This document shows positions 27,439 through 36,716 of a stretch of 64,000 bases of DNA, piece by piece. A model generated the notes under the pieces. That model ran no database searches and had not been told where the DNA came from. It saw only the letters and a list, made by a program, of their open reading frames with translations. Source of the DNA: Acidimicrobiia bacterium. GTDB taxonomy: Bacteria > Actinomycetota > Acidimicrobiia > UBA2766. Each line of letters begins with the position of its first letter. Position 1 is the stretch's first letter. Position numbers and translations under genes: made by a program. The stretch is taken from assembly GCA_020850945.1 (NCBI GenBank), contig JADZDR010000050.1:32631-96630 (forward strand), given 5' to 3'.

Positions 27439-28503
27439 ATGTCCACCCCCCTTCTGCTTCTCGACGACACGGAGCTCGCAGGTGTCGTCGGCCCCCCCGC
27501 CTTCCGCGTGCGGCAGGTGAAGCGGTGGCTCTATGAGGTTGCAGAGACGGACCCGCGGGCCATGACAGATCTGCCCACGACCTTGCGCGAGCATCTCTCC
27601 ACGATCGGCGTGTCCGCCTTGGAGACGGCCGAGAAACGCCTCGGTGACGGTGGCATGACCGTGAAGTGGCTGCACACCTCGGCCGGAGCCGAGATAGAGA
27701 CCGTCCTCATGCGCTATCCGAGACGGACCACGGTGTGCGTCTCGTCACAGGCCGGCTGTGCGATGCGTTGCCCGTTCTGCGCGACGGGGCAGGGGGGCTT
27801 CGCGCGTCAGCTCGCCGCGGGCGAGATCATCGAGCAGGTGCTCGTCGCCGCCCGCTGGCTCCGTGACGAAGCGGGAGGTGAGGACGGGGACGCTCCCCGC
27901 TCCCCGACCCGCATCGGCAACGTCGTCTTCATGGGCATGGGCGAGCCGCTCGCCAACTACACGGCGGTGGTCGGGGCGGTGCAGAGGCTGAGATCGGACT
28001 GCGGTATCGGCGCCCGTCACATCACGGTCTCCACCATCGGGATCCCGGATCGGATTCGCACCCTCGCAAACGATGCCCCGCCCGTCACACTCGCGTGGAG
28101 TCTGCATGCTCCCCACGACGACCTGCGGGACAGGCTCGTGCCACCGAATCGCCGCTGGCCCGTCGCCGACGTGCGCAGTGCCCTGCACGACTGGCGGAGT
28201 GCAGGCGGTCGTCGCATCACGATCGAATACGCGCTCATCGACGGGATCAACGACATGCCCGAGCTTGCGCTCCGTGTCGCCTCGATCGCACGCGACCTCG
28301 AAGCCCACGTGAACTGCATCCCGCTCAATCCGACGGGCGGGACCGCATACCGGCCTTCCCCACACGGCCGGATCAGGGCGTTCGTGTCCGCGCTCCGCGA
28401 GGCGGGAGCGAACGCGACGCTGCGCCAGAACCGCGGTGCCGGCATCGACGCGGCCTGCGGCCAGCTCCGCGCGCGGCATGGACTCGAGCATCGCACCCGG
28501 TAG
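27439..28503 (+). CDS. rlmN: 23S rRNA / tRNA adenine-C2 methyltransferase
   Basis: The 354-residue radical SAM enzyme methylates A2503 of 23S rRNA and A37 of some tRNAs. The cluster motif is Cys107-x3-Cys111-x2-Cys114 (AGCAMRCPFCATGQ). VVFMGMGEPLANY is the SAM-binding GEP motif, and the C-terminal catalytic cysteine is in GAGIDAACGQL. It is probably co-transcribed with the GtrA-like gene. Confidence 0.95.
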   Translation: MSTPLLLLDDTELAGVVGPPAFRVRQVKRWLYEVAETDPRAMTDLPTTLREHLSTIGVSALETAEKRLGDGGMTVKWLHTSAGAEIETVLMRYPRRTTVCVSSQAGCAMRCPFCATGQGGFARQLAAGEIIEQVLVAARWLRDEAGGEDGDAPRSPTRIGNVVFMGMGEPLANYTAVVGAVQRLRSDCGIGARHITVSTIGIPDRIRTLANDAPPVTLAWSLHAPHDDLRDRLVPPNRRWPVADVRSALHDWRSAGGRRITIEYALIDGINDMPELALRVASIARDLEAHVNCIPLNPTGGTAYRPSPHGRIRAFVSALREAGANATLRQNRGAGIDAACGQLRARHGLEHRTR

Positions 28504-28547
28504 GGTGGCTTGCTCCGGGACTGGTCGGCTCGACCCGGTGGAGGATC

Positions 28548-29003
28548 GTGGAAGGAAGAATCCGGCTCTGGAACCCGAGCCACCCCCAGACGGTGAAGAT
28601 CGCTGTCGGACTCGGCTACTGGCTCGGCATCCTTTCCCTCCTCGGCCTCGGTGGCGGTGGTTTCGCCGTCGCCACTCCCGTCATCTTCGTCCTCAACAAG
28701 CTGGGGCTGGCATCCGAAGGGATCGTGATGCTCCTCAACGTCGCAGCCGCGGCGGGCATGGCCGGCGTCGCGCTCGGCATGGCCAACGACAAGAAGATCG
28801 CGTGGCAGGGGGGAGCGGTCCTCGGGATCCTCGCGGCCGCCGGTCTCGTGATCCTCTTCCTCAACTCGCTCGGGGTTGTGGAGCTGTTCTTCCCGCGGCC
28901 GTCGCTGTTCAACGTCGTCTTCCAGGCGATCTTCGTCGGCGCCTGGGTCGCGGGGATGCTGCACCCGATGACACGGGACTACGTGAAGGTCTGGTTCGAG
29001 TAG
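28548..29003 (+). CDS. Small integral membrane protein
   Basis: The 151-residue protein starts at GTG 28548 after GGAGG. Four hydrophobic segments are seen (about 17-50, 58-78, 88-106, 120-140) with glycine-rich helices (LLGLGGGGFAVATPVIFVL). It is not a recognised family. It lies 44 bases after rlmN and may be its operon partner. Confidence 0.65.
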   Translation: MEGRIRLWNPSHPQTVKIAVGLGYWLGILSLLGLGGGGFAVATPVIFVLNKLGLASEGIVMLLNVAAAAGMAGVALGMANDKKIAWQGGAVLGILAAAGLVILFLNSLGVVELFFPRPSLFNVVFQAIFVGAWVAGMLHPMTRDYVKVWFE

Positions 29004-29015
29004 GGGGCGGCCGGG

Positions 29016-29813
29016 CTACACGACCCGGATCGTGTCCAACACGTGGGTGGCGAGAGCCGTGTCCCCCTCCACCTTCACGCTCGCATCCCGCCATGGGGTC
29101 CTCTGCGTCGCCCAGCTCGGGAACCCCGCGACGGCTGCCCGCACGACCGCGGCACAGCCGGGCGGGATCTCGGGACGGCGTCGCGCCTTCGCGCGGCGCA
29201 TCTCGGGGTCGACGGCGAGGACCCAGACGCCACCCCCGGGACCCTCGAGATCGAACGCGACCGGCCCTGGCAGCCAGCCGAGCTCGTCGCCCTGTGCGGC
29301 CCCCACACCGGCGAACATCCAGACGAGCATCGCCGCGATCTCGTCTCCGTCCACGGGACCGACCTCGGCCTCGATCGGGCCGGACGGGGCGAGGATGTCG
29401 AGATGGAGATGGACCCACCAGTCGAACACGACGGCGTTGGCAAGCATCGCAAGCGGGTACCGGCCGAGCTCCCCGAGGGGGGCCCGCATCCGGCCGAGTG
29501 GGGACCCGAGAAGGAGTGGGAGGGCTCCGAGGGCGACACCGCTCAGGCGCTCGTAAGCCTGCAGGACCTGCGGCCCGCTGCGTCCACGCCAGCGTTCCAC
29601 CGCTCTGTCGTTGTGTGCCTCGATACTGTCGGCTCGGAGCGATTCGGCCATCCAGCGAGGCGTGAGCTCGGTTGCGACGTGCGCGTAGACGTCTTTCACG
29701 GTCCAGCCGGGGCACGCGCTCGGCTTCTCCCAGTCCCCCGCCGTGAGACTGTGGCCGACCGTGATCAGATCAGCGCGGATCTTGCGTAGGACTGCACTCG
29801 GGATCTCGGTCAT
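29016..29813 (-). CDS. Maleylpyruvate isomerase / DinB-family mycothiol-type enzyme
   Basis: The 265-residue protein belongs to the group with the PSACPGWTVKDVYAHVATEL N-terminal block and a four-helix metal-binding bundle. Members use mycothiol as cofactor or remain uncharacterised. FDWWVHLHLDIL supplies a second His. The start overlaps the acyl-CoA dehydrogenase stop (ATGA), implying joint expression. Confidence 0.8.
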   Translation of the reverse strand: MTEIPSAVLRKIRADLITVGHSLTAGDWEKPSACPGWTVKDVYAHVATELTPRWMAESLRADSIEAHNDRAVERWRGRSGPQVLQAYERLSGVALGALPLLLGSPLGRMRAPLGELGRYPLAMLANAVVFDWWVHLHLDILAPSGPIEAEVGPVDGDEIAAMLVWMFAGVGAAQGDELGWLPGPVAFDLEGPGGGVWVLAVDPEMRRAKARRRPEIPPGCAAVVRAAVAGFPSWATQRTPWRDASVKVEGDTALATHVLDTIRVV

Positions 29814-31030
29814 CGCGGCACCTCCTCGAAGGGGATCTCCTTGTCCACACGCGGCTCGCCGGGCAGCCCGAGGACTCGCTCGCCGATGATGTTGCGCTGG
29901 ATCTCGTCCGTGCCCCCACCGATCCTTATGCCGGGCATGCCCAGGAAGTACGCCTGCCAGCCGCCCTCGAGGGGGGCGTCGCCTCCGTCGAGCACACCGG
30001 CAGGGCCCTGCAGGGTGAGGGCGAGGTCGTTCATGTCAGTCGACATCCGCGTGAAGGCGAGCTTCGCCGTCGAGCTCTCGGGACCGGGCATACCGCCTTG
30101 AAGGAGCTTGGTGAGCATGCGGTAACCGCTGAACTCCAGAACGCGTGCCTGGCTGTAGATCCGGGCCACACGCTGCCTCACGACGGGATCGGTGCCGTGG
30201 CCGGACCCGCGGGCGAGGTCGACGAGCTGGCTGACACCGAGCTCCGCCCCGGATCCGCTCGTGCGCTCGTGCATGAACGTGACCATCGCCGCCCGCCAGC
30301 CGTCTCCGACCTCTCCGATGCGATCCTCGTCGCGGGCCACCGCGCCGTCGAGGAAGACCTCGTTGAAGTTGGCCGAACCCGTCATCTGGCGGAGTGGTCG
30401 ACACTCGACCGCACTCTGATGCATGTCGAGCACGAAGGCCGTGATCCCCCGGTGTTTGGGGACCGTGGGGTCCGTGCGGGCAAGACAGACAGCCCAGTCC
30501 GACATGTGCGCAAACGTCGTCCACACCTTCTGGCCCGTGATCCGCCATTCCGAACCGTCGCGTTCGGCCGCCGTCGCGAGCGCGGCAAGATCGGAGCCCG
30601 CTCCCGGTTCCGAGAAGAGCTGGCACCACACCTCGTCCCCCCGCAGCAGAGGAGGCAGGAGCCGCGCGCGCTGCTCATCCGTGCCGAGTGCGTCGATCAT
30701 GGGCCCGAGCCAACCGAGGCCCACGGCGAGCTCACCGCGGGGCACTTCGCGCTTGGACTCCTCCTGGGAGAAGACGATCCCTTCCGTCCGCGTACCGCCC
30801 CGCCCACCGATGTCCCGGGGCCAGGTGATCCCGGCCCAACCGGCATCGAACTTCGCGGCCTGCCAGCGTCGCGCGGCCTCGATCTTCTCGCGCTCCTCGT
30901 CCGGGCCCCATTCGGCAACGATCGCATTCGTGGGGACGGCCCGTGGCTGCCTCGGCTCCGATACGGTCGCGAGCCACGCCCTCACTTCGGCCCGGAACGC
31001 GGCTTCGTGCTCTGACTCCGTGAAGTCCAT
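29810..31030 (-). CDS. Acyl-CoA dehydrogenase
   Basis: The 406-residue FAD enzyme (FadE-like) introduces the alpha-beta double bond in an acyl-CoA or related thioester. It shows WCQLFSEPGAGSDLA, ITGQKVWTTFAHMSDW (FAD-binding), GGGTDEIQRNIIGERVLGLP and an N-terminal helical domain. The usual active-site Glu cannot be placed with certainty. It is the first gene of a pair with the DinB-family enzyme and has a TAGCAT box 7 bases before ATG. Confidence 0.92.
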   Translation of the reverse strand: MDFTESEHEAAFRAEVRAWLATVSEPRQPRAVPTNAIVAEWGPDEEREKIEAARRWQAAKFDAGWAGITWPRDIGGRGGTRTEGIVFSQEESKREVPRGELAVGLGWLGPMIDALGTDEQRARLLPPLLRGDEVWCQLFSEPGAGSDLAALATAAERDGSEWRITGQKVWTTFAHMSDWAVCLARTDPTVPKHRGITAFVLDMHQSAVECRPLRQMTGSANFNEVFLDGAVARDEDRIGEVGDGWRAAMVTFMHERTSGSGAELGVSQLVDLARGSGHGTDPVVRQRVARIYSQARVLEFSGYRMLTKLLQGGMPGPESSTAKLAFTRMSTDMNDLALTLQGPAGVLDGGDAPLEGGWQAYFLGMPGIRIGGGTDEIQRNIIGERVLGLPGEPRVDKEIPFEEVPR

Positions 31031-31037
31031 GCGCTGG

Positions 31038-31043
31038 ATGCTA
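31038..31043 (-). promoter_or_regulatory. -10 box (TAGCAT), leaderless acyl-CoA dehydrogenase
   Basis: TAGCAT on the minus strand, 7 bases before the ATG. Confidence 0.45.
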
Positions 31044-31145
31044 CGGCCCGACCGTCAGCATGCGTGTAATCCGGCTCCTCCTCCTCGTAACATGAGACGT
31101 CGGTCCAGGCCGTGCCGGACGCGACGACCGTTCCGAGTTCAGTCT

Positions 31146-32831
31146 GTGACGTCCACCGCTCCCTCCCGTCCTCGCACTCCGACGCCGCCCGCGAAACGCC
31201 GCAATCGCCGCAACCCGCGGGTGCGAATCCCCCTGTTCGCGGCCGGCGTGGCCCTGGTCGTCGTCGGCCTCCTGTGGCTCGTCGACAGCACCGTGCACAA
31301 CGGTGAGATCCTCACCGGCGTGAGTGCCGGAGACGTCGAGATCTCCGGCGACTCACCCGGTGACGCCCGCGCCACGCTCTCGACCGTGGCCGCGGAGCGT
31401 GAGGCGAGGCCGGTCACGTTCCGGGTCGACGACACGACGGGCGAGGTGACACCGGAGACCATGGGTGTCACTCTCGACACGGAGGCAACAGCCGCTGCGG
31501 CGCTCGGCGTGGGACGCACGGGGAATCCGCTGCGGCGCTTCGTCGAATGGGCCCGAGCCCGCACGACGGGGATCGCCGTGCCCGTCGAGACCGAGGTCGA
31601 CCCTGAGGCGTTCGCAACATGGCTCGGCTCCGTGGCCTTTCCCGCGAAGGCGGCACCCGTCGAACCCGTCGTGGAGTTCGAGGGAACCAAACCCGTGCTC
31701 ACACAGGGGGTTCCGGGCACGTCGATCGACGCCGAACTGGCGGAGTCACGCCTCCGGCACGCCTCCGTCGACGCCGACCCCGGGGCGGTGCACCTGCGCA
31801 CGATCGAGGTGCCACCTCGCTACACCGACATCGAGGCGTCGGATGTCGCTGCCGCGGCCGGGAGCACACTGCTCTCCGCACCGCTGGAAGTGGTTCTCGA
31901 CACGTCACGGACGACGGTCGAACCGGCCGAGCTCGGACCGCTCCTGCGGTCGACGCCGGACGCGGACGCCTACCGCTTCGTCGTCTCACGCGACGCGGCT
32001 CTCGCCCTCCTTCGACCCCGCTTCGCGGATGTCGGGACGCCTCCCGTCGACGCCAAGTTCGTCGTGAACGGGGGGACCAGCGTCGAGATCGTGAAGGGCC
32101 GTCTGGGCGTCGGCTGCTGTGGGCCTGACACCGAGACACTCCTCCTGGATGCGATGGAGCAGTCCGACCCGGCTGCGCGTGTCGCGACCCTGCCCAAGGG
32201 CGAGGTCCCACCCGACATCACATCGGACGACCTCGAGGCGTTGCACGTGACGTCGAAGCTCGCCGAGTTCACGACCATGCACGCCGCAGGCCAGCCCCGT
32301 GTCCACAACATCCACATGATCGCGGACATGGTGCAGGCAACCGTCGTGATGCCGGGAGAGCAGTACTCGGTCAACCGCACGATCGGGAGCCGTACCGAGG
32401 AGAAGGGGTGGGTGAACGCACCCACGATCGTCGAGGGTGAGATGTCGCAGACGCCGGGGGGAGGGATCAGCCAGTTCGCGACGACGCTGTACAACGCCGT
32501 CTACTTCGCCGGCATCCAGATCGACGAGCACAAGCCGCACACGAAGTACATCGACAGGTATCCGTTGGGACGCGAGGCGACGCTGGGCTATCCGTCTCCG
32601 GACCTCGTGTTCACCAACGACATGCCGAGCGCGATCCTCATCTGGACCTCCTACAACGACACGTCGATCACGGTGAGCATCTGGGGGACACCCGACGGCC
32701 GCAAGGCAACGGCAAGCGAGCCGGAAGTGCGTGCCGAGGGTGAGTGCGAGATCGTGAAGGTCACACGCACCGTCACGTACGCGAACGGGTCCACGAAGAC
32801 AGAGCCCTACACCCAGAAGTACTGCCCTTGA
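31146..32831 (+). CDS. VanW-domain cell-wall protein
   Basis: The 561-residue protein has a Pro/Arg-rich cytoplasmic N-terminus and one membrane anchor (about 29-47). Two repeated peptidoglycan-binding-like domains (about 60-350, including VTFRVDDTTGEVTPETMGV) precede a VanW domain (about 375-520) with VVMPGEQYSVNRTIGSRT and MSQTPGGGISQFATTLYNAV. A G5-like tail follows (VKVTRTVTYANGSTKTEPYT). VanW proteins occur in glycopeptide resistance loci and widely in Gram-positive envelopes, with unclear biochemical function. The GTG start at 31146 is the best available; upstream is antisense to the acyl-CoA dehydrogenase. Confidence 0.9.
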   Translation: MTSTAPSRPRTPTPPAKRRNRRNPRVRIPLFAAGVALVVVGLLWLVDSTVHNGEILTGVSAGDVEISGDSPGDARATLSTVAAEREARPVTFRVDDTTGEVTPETMGVTLDTEATAAAALGVGRTGNPLRRFVEWARARTTGIAVPVETEVDPEAFATWLGSVAFPAKAAPVEPVVEFEGTKPVLTQGVPGTSIDAELAESRLRHASVDADPGAVHLRTIEVPPRYTDIEASDVAAAAGSTLLSAPLEVVLDTSRTTVEPAELGPLLRSTPDADAYRFVVSRDAALALLRPRFADVGTPPVDAKFVVNGGTSVEIVKGRLGVGCCGPDTETLLLDAMEQSDPAARVATLPKGEVPPDITSDDLEALHVTSKLAEFTTMHAAGQPRVHNIHMIADMVQATVVMPGEQYSVNRTIGSRTEEKGWVNAPTIVEGEMSQTPGGGISQFATTLYNAVYFAGIQIDEHKPHTKYIDRYPLGREATLGYPSPDLVFTNDMPSAILIWTSYNDTSITVSIWGTPDGRKATASEPEVRAEGECEIVKVTRTVTYANGSTKTEPYTQKYCP

Positions 32832-32864
32832 CGCTTGGTCCCTGACCGCACCCTCGCCCGGGGG

Positions 32865-32870
32865 TAGCTT
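32865..32870 (+). promoter_or_regulatory. -10 box (TAGCTT)
   Basis: TAGCTT 7 bases before GTG 32878; it supports the GTG over the in-frame TTG at 32869 as start of the next gene. Confidence 0.4.
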
Positions 32871-32877
32871 GCCACGC

Positions 32878-33777
32878 GTGGATGCGCACTCCACGCTTTC
32901 CGCTGCCGCGGCTGATTCCGAGCACGGCGCGACACACGTCGCGCTGGACGCGGCCGAAGGGCTCGCCGCGCTCGCGCGCGAGCAACCCGAACCGGACCAG
33001 TTCGCCCGCGCATTCCTGGAGGCAGCACGGACGCTCCTTCTGCGCCAACGCACGATGGCCCCCATCTGGCGGCTCGTGAACGACTGCCTCCTCGCAGCCG
33101 ATGCTGCCCCGGGTCCCGAGCTGGCGTCCGATGCCGTCACCGAGGCCGCCCGCTCCTTCGCGGCCCGAGCGCGTCGCGCCCGCTCCCGCATCGTGCACGA
33201 GCTCGCCCAACTCGTACCGGCGCACACGGTCGTTCTCACGACCTCGGCAAGCTCGACGCTGGAAGCGGCTTTCGTCGCTCTGGCCGAGGCGGGCCGCGTC
33301 CGACGCCTCATGATCTGCAGAGCGGATCCCGGCGCCGAGGGTGCTGCTCTGGCAGAGAGGCTGCGGGCTCGACGCGTGCCCGCGGAGCGAGTCGACGACG
33401 CCGCTGTCGGCCTTGCCGCCCGTGTCGCCGACCTCATCGTGATCGGTGCAGACGCGGCCGGCCCGGACTGGTGTGTGAACAAGGTCGGTTCGCTTCCTCT
33501 CGCCCTCGTCGCCGAATCGTCGGGTCGCCGCGCGATAGTGACTGCCGACACCACCAAGCTCGTACCTCGCGACCTCGCGACGGCGATCGCCGCCGGCATG
33601 GACACGGACCCTGCCCGTGCCAGATTCGAGACAGTCCCGTGGCGCCATGTCGAGGGCTGGGTCTCCGAAGAGGGCTTCCTGCCCGCTCGCAGTGTCTCAC
33701 TGTGGTCGGAGGGAATCGAGGTGCACGAGAGGCTCGCGTCCTTCGCACGTGAGCTCGCCACCGATAACCAGAGCTGA
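32878..33777 (+). CDS. eIF-2B/MtnA-family sugar-phosphate isomerase-like protein
   Basis: The 299-residue protein matches the eIF-2B alpha/beta/delta superfamily. A helical N-terminal domain is followed by a Rossmann-like domain with LTTSASSTLEAAF, LIVIGADAAGPDWCVNKVGS (catalytic Asp region) and ALVAESSGRRAIVTADTTK. Bacterial members include methylthioribose-1-phosphate and ribose-1,5-bisphosphate isomerases. The usual Cys-containing MtnA motif is not obvious, so the substrate is open. Confidence 0.75.
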   Translation: MDAHSTLSAAAADSEHGATHVALDAAEGLAALAREQPEPDQFARAFLEAARTLLLRQRTMAPIWRLVNDCLLAADAAPGPELASDAVTEAARSFAARARRARSRIVHELAQLVPAHTVVLTTSASSTLEAAFVALAEAGRVRRLMICRADPGAEGAALAERLRARRVPAERVDDAAVGLAARVADLIVIGADAAGPDWCVNKVGSLPLALVAESSGRRAIVTADTTKLVPRDLATAIAAGMDTDPARARFETVPWRHVEGWVSEEGFLPARSVSLWSEGIEVHERLASFARELATDNQS

Positions 33778-33805
33778 TTCGGGAATTCGGCCTCCGCGTG
33801 TCGAA

Positions 33806-33880
33806 TAGAGTCTGGGGTGCCTGTCGCCTGCGGCGATCCCCCCTCCTACCGGCACCAGGCCCGTTCCGAACGGGTGCCCT
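33806..33880 (+). promoter_or_regulatory. -10 box and structured leader of the lipoprotein gene
   Basis: TAGAGT at 33806-33811 precedes two hairpins: TCGCC-TGC-GGCGA (33824-33836) and CCCGTTC-C-GAACGGG with flanking GGCA/TGCC (33851-33878). The second ends two bases before the ATG and could block ribosome access. No riboswitch class was recognised. Confidence 0.35.
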
Positions 33881-34903
33881 ATGACACGCAAGCCCCGACT
33901 CACACTCCTCGTCACGTTGCTCCTCGGCCTCACGGTCCTCTCGGCGTGTGGCATAACACGACGTGGACAGGAGCAGGTTGCTCGGATCGAACGTGAGCTG
34001 TCCGACCTCGACAAGCCATCCGACGACGAACGCGACAAGACCGGGTCGGTCACGCAGGTCCCGGATTCGGGATCGGCGCGGCCGGGTCTCGGTACCGACG
34101 CCGCGGTACCGGCCGGTTCCGCCGTGACCGAACCGGCAACGCGAGGAGAGCGGGCCGTGGCCGCCGTTTCCGGCAAGGGCCAGTACATCTACCGCATGGA
34201 GAACACCGGCACCCCTGCCCAGATCGTGGAGACGGCGAAGTCGCACGGCCTGCGCCACCTCATCATCAGGGCGGGGAATCCGGTGGACGGCTTCTACGTG
34301 CGGGACACACTCGAGCAGCTCCTGCCGCTCGCCCACGCGGCAGGCATCAAGGTCGTCGCCTATGACGGACCGGCCATGGAGGACATCGCCGGTGACGTGG
34401 CACGGGCGACCGCGATCGCCACCTACACGACGTCCAGCGGCGATCGGATCGACGCGCTCGGTCTCGACATCGAGCGGAACCGCGCCCTGAACCTGAGTGG
34501 TCCGCTCGCCGCCGAGTACGGGAGCGCGTTGCGGGCCGCTCTCCCCGACGTCCCGCTCATCGGGATCGTGATGAATGCCAACTACCACCTCAACAGCTAT
34601 CCCTTTGCCGAGATCGCGGCCTTCGTGGACGTCCTCTCCCCCATGAACTACTGGTCGGGTGTCACGAAGGACAGCGCCGCCTTCATGCGGCGTTCGATGG
34701 AGCTCCTCGCCCAGTTCGGCCTGCCCGTGTCGATCATCGGACAGGCGTATCCGATCGAGGGTGACCGCACGTATCCGACGACGGAGCAGTTCGAGGCGCA
34801 GATGCGGGCCTCGAAGGAGGCGGGCGCGGTCGGGATCTCCTTCTGGGCGTGGGAGTACACACGGGACGACAGTTGGAACGTCATCAAGTCCTTTGACTGG
34901 TGA
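33881..34903 (+). CDS. Lipoprotein with glycoside-hydrolase-like TIM barrel
   Basis: The 340-residue protein has a lipoprotein signal (LTVLSAC, lipidated Cys23) and a low-complexity linker (about 30-95). A barrel-like domain follows with VVAYDGPAMED, IDALGLDIERNRA, VLSPMNYWSGV and VGISFWAWEY. These strand-end acidic and aromatic residues resemble glycoside hydrolases of the DUF4015 type. It is probably anchored on the outer face of the membrane and acts on an envelope polysaccharide; the substrate is unknown. Confidence 0.7.
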   Translation: MTRKPRLTLLVTLLLGLTVLSACGITRRGQEQVARIERELSDLDKPSDDERDKTGSVTQVPDSGSARPGLGTDAAVPAGSAVTEPATRGERAVAAVSGKGQYIYRMENTGTPAQIVETAKSHGLRHLIIRAGNPVDGFYVRDTLEQLLPLAHAAGIKVVAYDGPAMEDIAGDVARATAIATYTTSSGDRIDALGLDIERNRALNLSGPLAAEYGSALRAALPDVPLIGIVMNANYHLNSYPFAEIAAFVDVLSPMNYWSGVTKDSAAFMRRSMELLAQFGLPVSIIGQAYPIEGDRTYPTTEQFEAQMRASKEAGAVGISFWAWEYTRDDSWNVIKSFDW

Positions 34904-35246
34904 GGGCAGTCAGCGACGAGCGGCGGGTCGGGGAGCTTGGTGGGGGGGTGGCTCTTGGCGGCCTCCCCCCCACGAAGCAGTCCGGAAAAGATGCAGGCCC
35001 CGAGGGGTGGGTTCGGGGCCTGCGAGGTGGTGTGCACGTGGGTGGGAGATCGCACACACCGAGTATGGGTGGGTACCAACACCATAGCGGCTCACATGGA
35101 AATGGCAAACCCGTGAGGGCAATTTCTCGCTTTTTTTCGAGGAATTCGGTGTGTGTCGTGCAGTTGAATCAGCCTCACGGCACCGTGGGTGCCATGGCCT
35201 CGCTCTGCGTGGCCCGCGACGAGGTCTGACTCGACAGGTGACCCGG
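34904..35246. other. Convergent intergenic region with hairpins
   Basis: No gene is seen in these 343 bases between the convergent lipoprotein and LLM genes. Besides the strong hairpin at 34993-35023, it holds AATTTCTCG / CGAGGAATT (35121-35129 with 35138-35146, one G-T pair) around a run of seven T, and a weaker TATGG/CCATA dyad. Confidence 0.5.
34993..35023. terminator. Hairpin terminator candidate
   Basis: A perfect 11-bp stem, GCAGGCCCCGA (34993-35003) with TCGGGGCCTGC (35013-35023), 9-base loop and no T tract. It is placed between two convergent genes, so it could serve both. Confidence 0.6.
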
Positions 35247-36233
35247 TCAGCGGTCCGCGAAGTGCGGCAACACCTCGGTCGCGAAGAGCTCGAGACCGCT
35301 GTGGGACGGGTAGTCCGGGAACCACATCACGAAGTAGGTGGCGCCGCGGGCGACGTACTCCTCGATGCGGGCGACGACCTCGGTGGGTGTGCCGACGAGG
35401 TGCCCGCGGCGGTACGAGTCCGCCGATTCGCCTGTCACCGCCCCCCATTTCGCCATGCGGGCATCGAGCTTCTCACGCACCTCGGACTCGGTCCTGCCGA
35501 CGATGCAGTCCTGGTGGATGCTCTTCACGATCGTGTCGTAGTCGCGGCCGGCGGCCTCGCAGTGCCGCCTCAGCACGTCGCACTTGTGGGCGAACTCGTC
35601 GGGTTTGCCGCCGAAGTTGCTGTAGTCGGCGTACCGGGCGACGACGCGCAGCGTGAGCTGCTCGCCCGAACCCCCGATCCAGATGGGGGGACGCGGCACC
35701 TGGAGCGGTTTGGGCAAGCAGCGCGCGTCGACACACCGGTACCAGTCACCCTCGAAGTCGGTGCGTGCCTCGGTCCACATCGACTCGATGATCTGCACGC
35801 CTTCCTCGAGGCGACCGATGCGCTCCCGCGGTGTCCCCCAGTCGAATCCGTAGGCCTCGAACTCGTGCCAGTACCAGCCGGCCCCGATTCCGAAGTCGAG
35901 GCGACCGGCCGAGAGGACGTCGACAGAGGAGGCCATCTTCGCGAGCAGAGCGGGCTCGCGGTAGGCGACGCATCCCACCATCTGGCCGACGCGGATCGCC
36001 GAGGTCGCCTGTGCGATCGCCGCTGTCGTGGTCCAGCACTCGAACACGGGGTCGTCCGACGTCGGATCGGGTATCGGATGCACGTGGTCGTACAGCCAGA
36101 TCGAGTCGTAGCCGGCCGCCTCGGCGCTGAGCGCCGTGGTGAGGCAGCGCTCCCACTGCAGGGCAGGTGAGCCGAGGCCGCCCAGTTCCGACTTCCAGCC
36201 CTGGGGGGCGAACACACCGAAACGGACCGCCAT
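35247..36233 (-). CDS. LLM-class (F420-type) oxidoreductase
   Basis: The 328-residue luciferase-like TIM barrel has FGVFAPQGW, YDSIWLYDHVHP, GQMVGCVAYREPALLAKMAS, LDFGIGAGWYWHEFEAYGF and RPPIWIGGSGEQLTLRVVA. Actinobacterial members use F420 or FMN; the cofactor is inferred. The start at 36233 is one base past the thioesterase stop, so the two are co-expressed. Confidence 0.88.
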   Translation of the reverse strand: MAVRFGVFAPQGWKSELGGLGSPALQWERCLTTALSAEAAGYDSIWLYDHVHPIPDPTSDDPVFECWTTTAAIAQATSAIRVGQMVGCVAYREPALLAKMASSVDVLSAGRLDFGIGAGWYWHEFEAYGFDWGTPRERIGRLEEGVQIIESMWTEARTDFEGDWYRCVDARCLPKPLQVPRPPIWIGGSGEQLTLRVVARYADYSNFGGKPDEFAHKCDVLRRHCEAAGRDYDTIVKSIHQDCIVGRTESEVREKLDARMAKWGAVTGESADSYRRGHLVGTPTEVVARIEEYVARGATYFVMWFPDYPSHSGLELFATEVLPHFADR

Positions 36234-36234
36234 C

Positions 36235-36702
36235 TCAGCTCCCGCCCATCTCGAGGTACCGGTACGTGAAAGCCGCGCGGACGACGACGACACCAGCCTC
36301 GTCGGTCGCCTCGATCTCGTACTCGGGCGCGAATCGAGGGTTCGCCTCGAGACCCGTGACGATCCGCGTGACATCGGCCTCGGCCATCTCGTGGTCGAAG
36401 ACGAGTCCGGTCTTGGCCGCCTTCGGGTACTCGACCCGCCCGCCGATGATCACCGGGATCCAGCGCATCGGCAGCGAGACACCCATGATCGCTCCCCCGC
36501 ACAGCTCGAGGAAGGAGTAGGAAGCCCCCGCGTAGACGTTGCCGACGTGGTTGCAGATCTCACGGCTGAATGGCATCGTGACACGAACCCAGCGTGGCCC
36601 GGCGCCCTCGACCTGCATCCCCATGTGGGCACCGAGGGGAACGAGCTGCGTGAGGGCCGTCTGCATGAGTTGTTCGAGGTTCGGGTCACGTGTTCGATCC
36701 AT
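36235..36702 (-). CDS. Hotdog-fold thioesterase (DUF4442-like)
   Basis: The 155-residue protein has the hotdog core NHVGNVYAGASYSFLELCGG, with basic patches resembling YiiD_C/DUF4442 acyl-CoA thioesterases. It probably hydrolyses or binds an acyl thioester. Its -10 box (TAGACT) overlaps the stop of the ThyX-like gene upstream. Confidence 0.75.
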   Translation of the reverse strand: MDRTRDPNLEQLMQTALTQLVPLGAHMGMQVEGAGPRWVRVTMPFSREICNHVGNVYAGASYSFLELCGGAIMGVSLPMRWIPVIIGGRVEYPKAAKTGLVFDHEMAEADVTRIVTGLEANPRFAPEYEIEATDEAGVVVVRAAFTYRYLEMGGS

Positions 36703-36710
36703 GGTGGGCG

Positions 36711-36716
36711 AGTCTA
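36711..36716 (-). promoter_or_regulatory. -10 box (TAGACT) overlapping the upstream stop codon
   Basis: TAGACT on the minus strand, 8 bases before the thioesterase ATG; its TAG is also the stop of the ThyX-like gene. Confidence 0.4.
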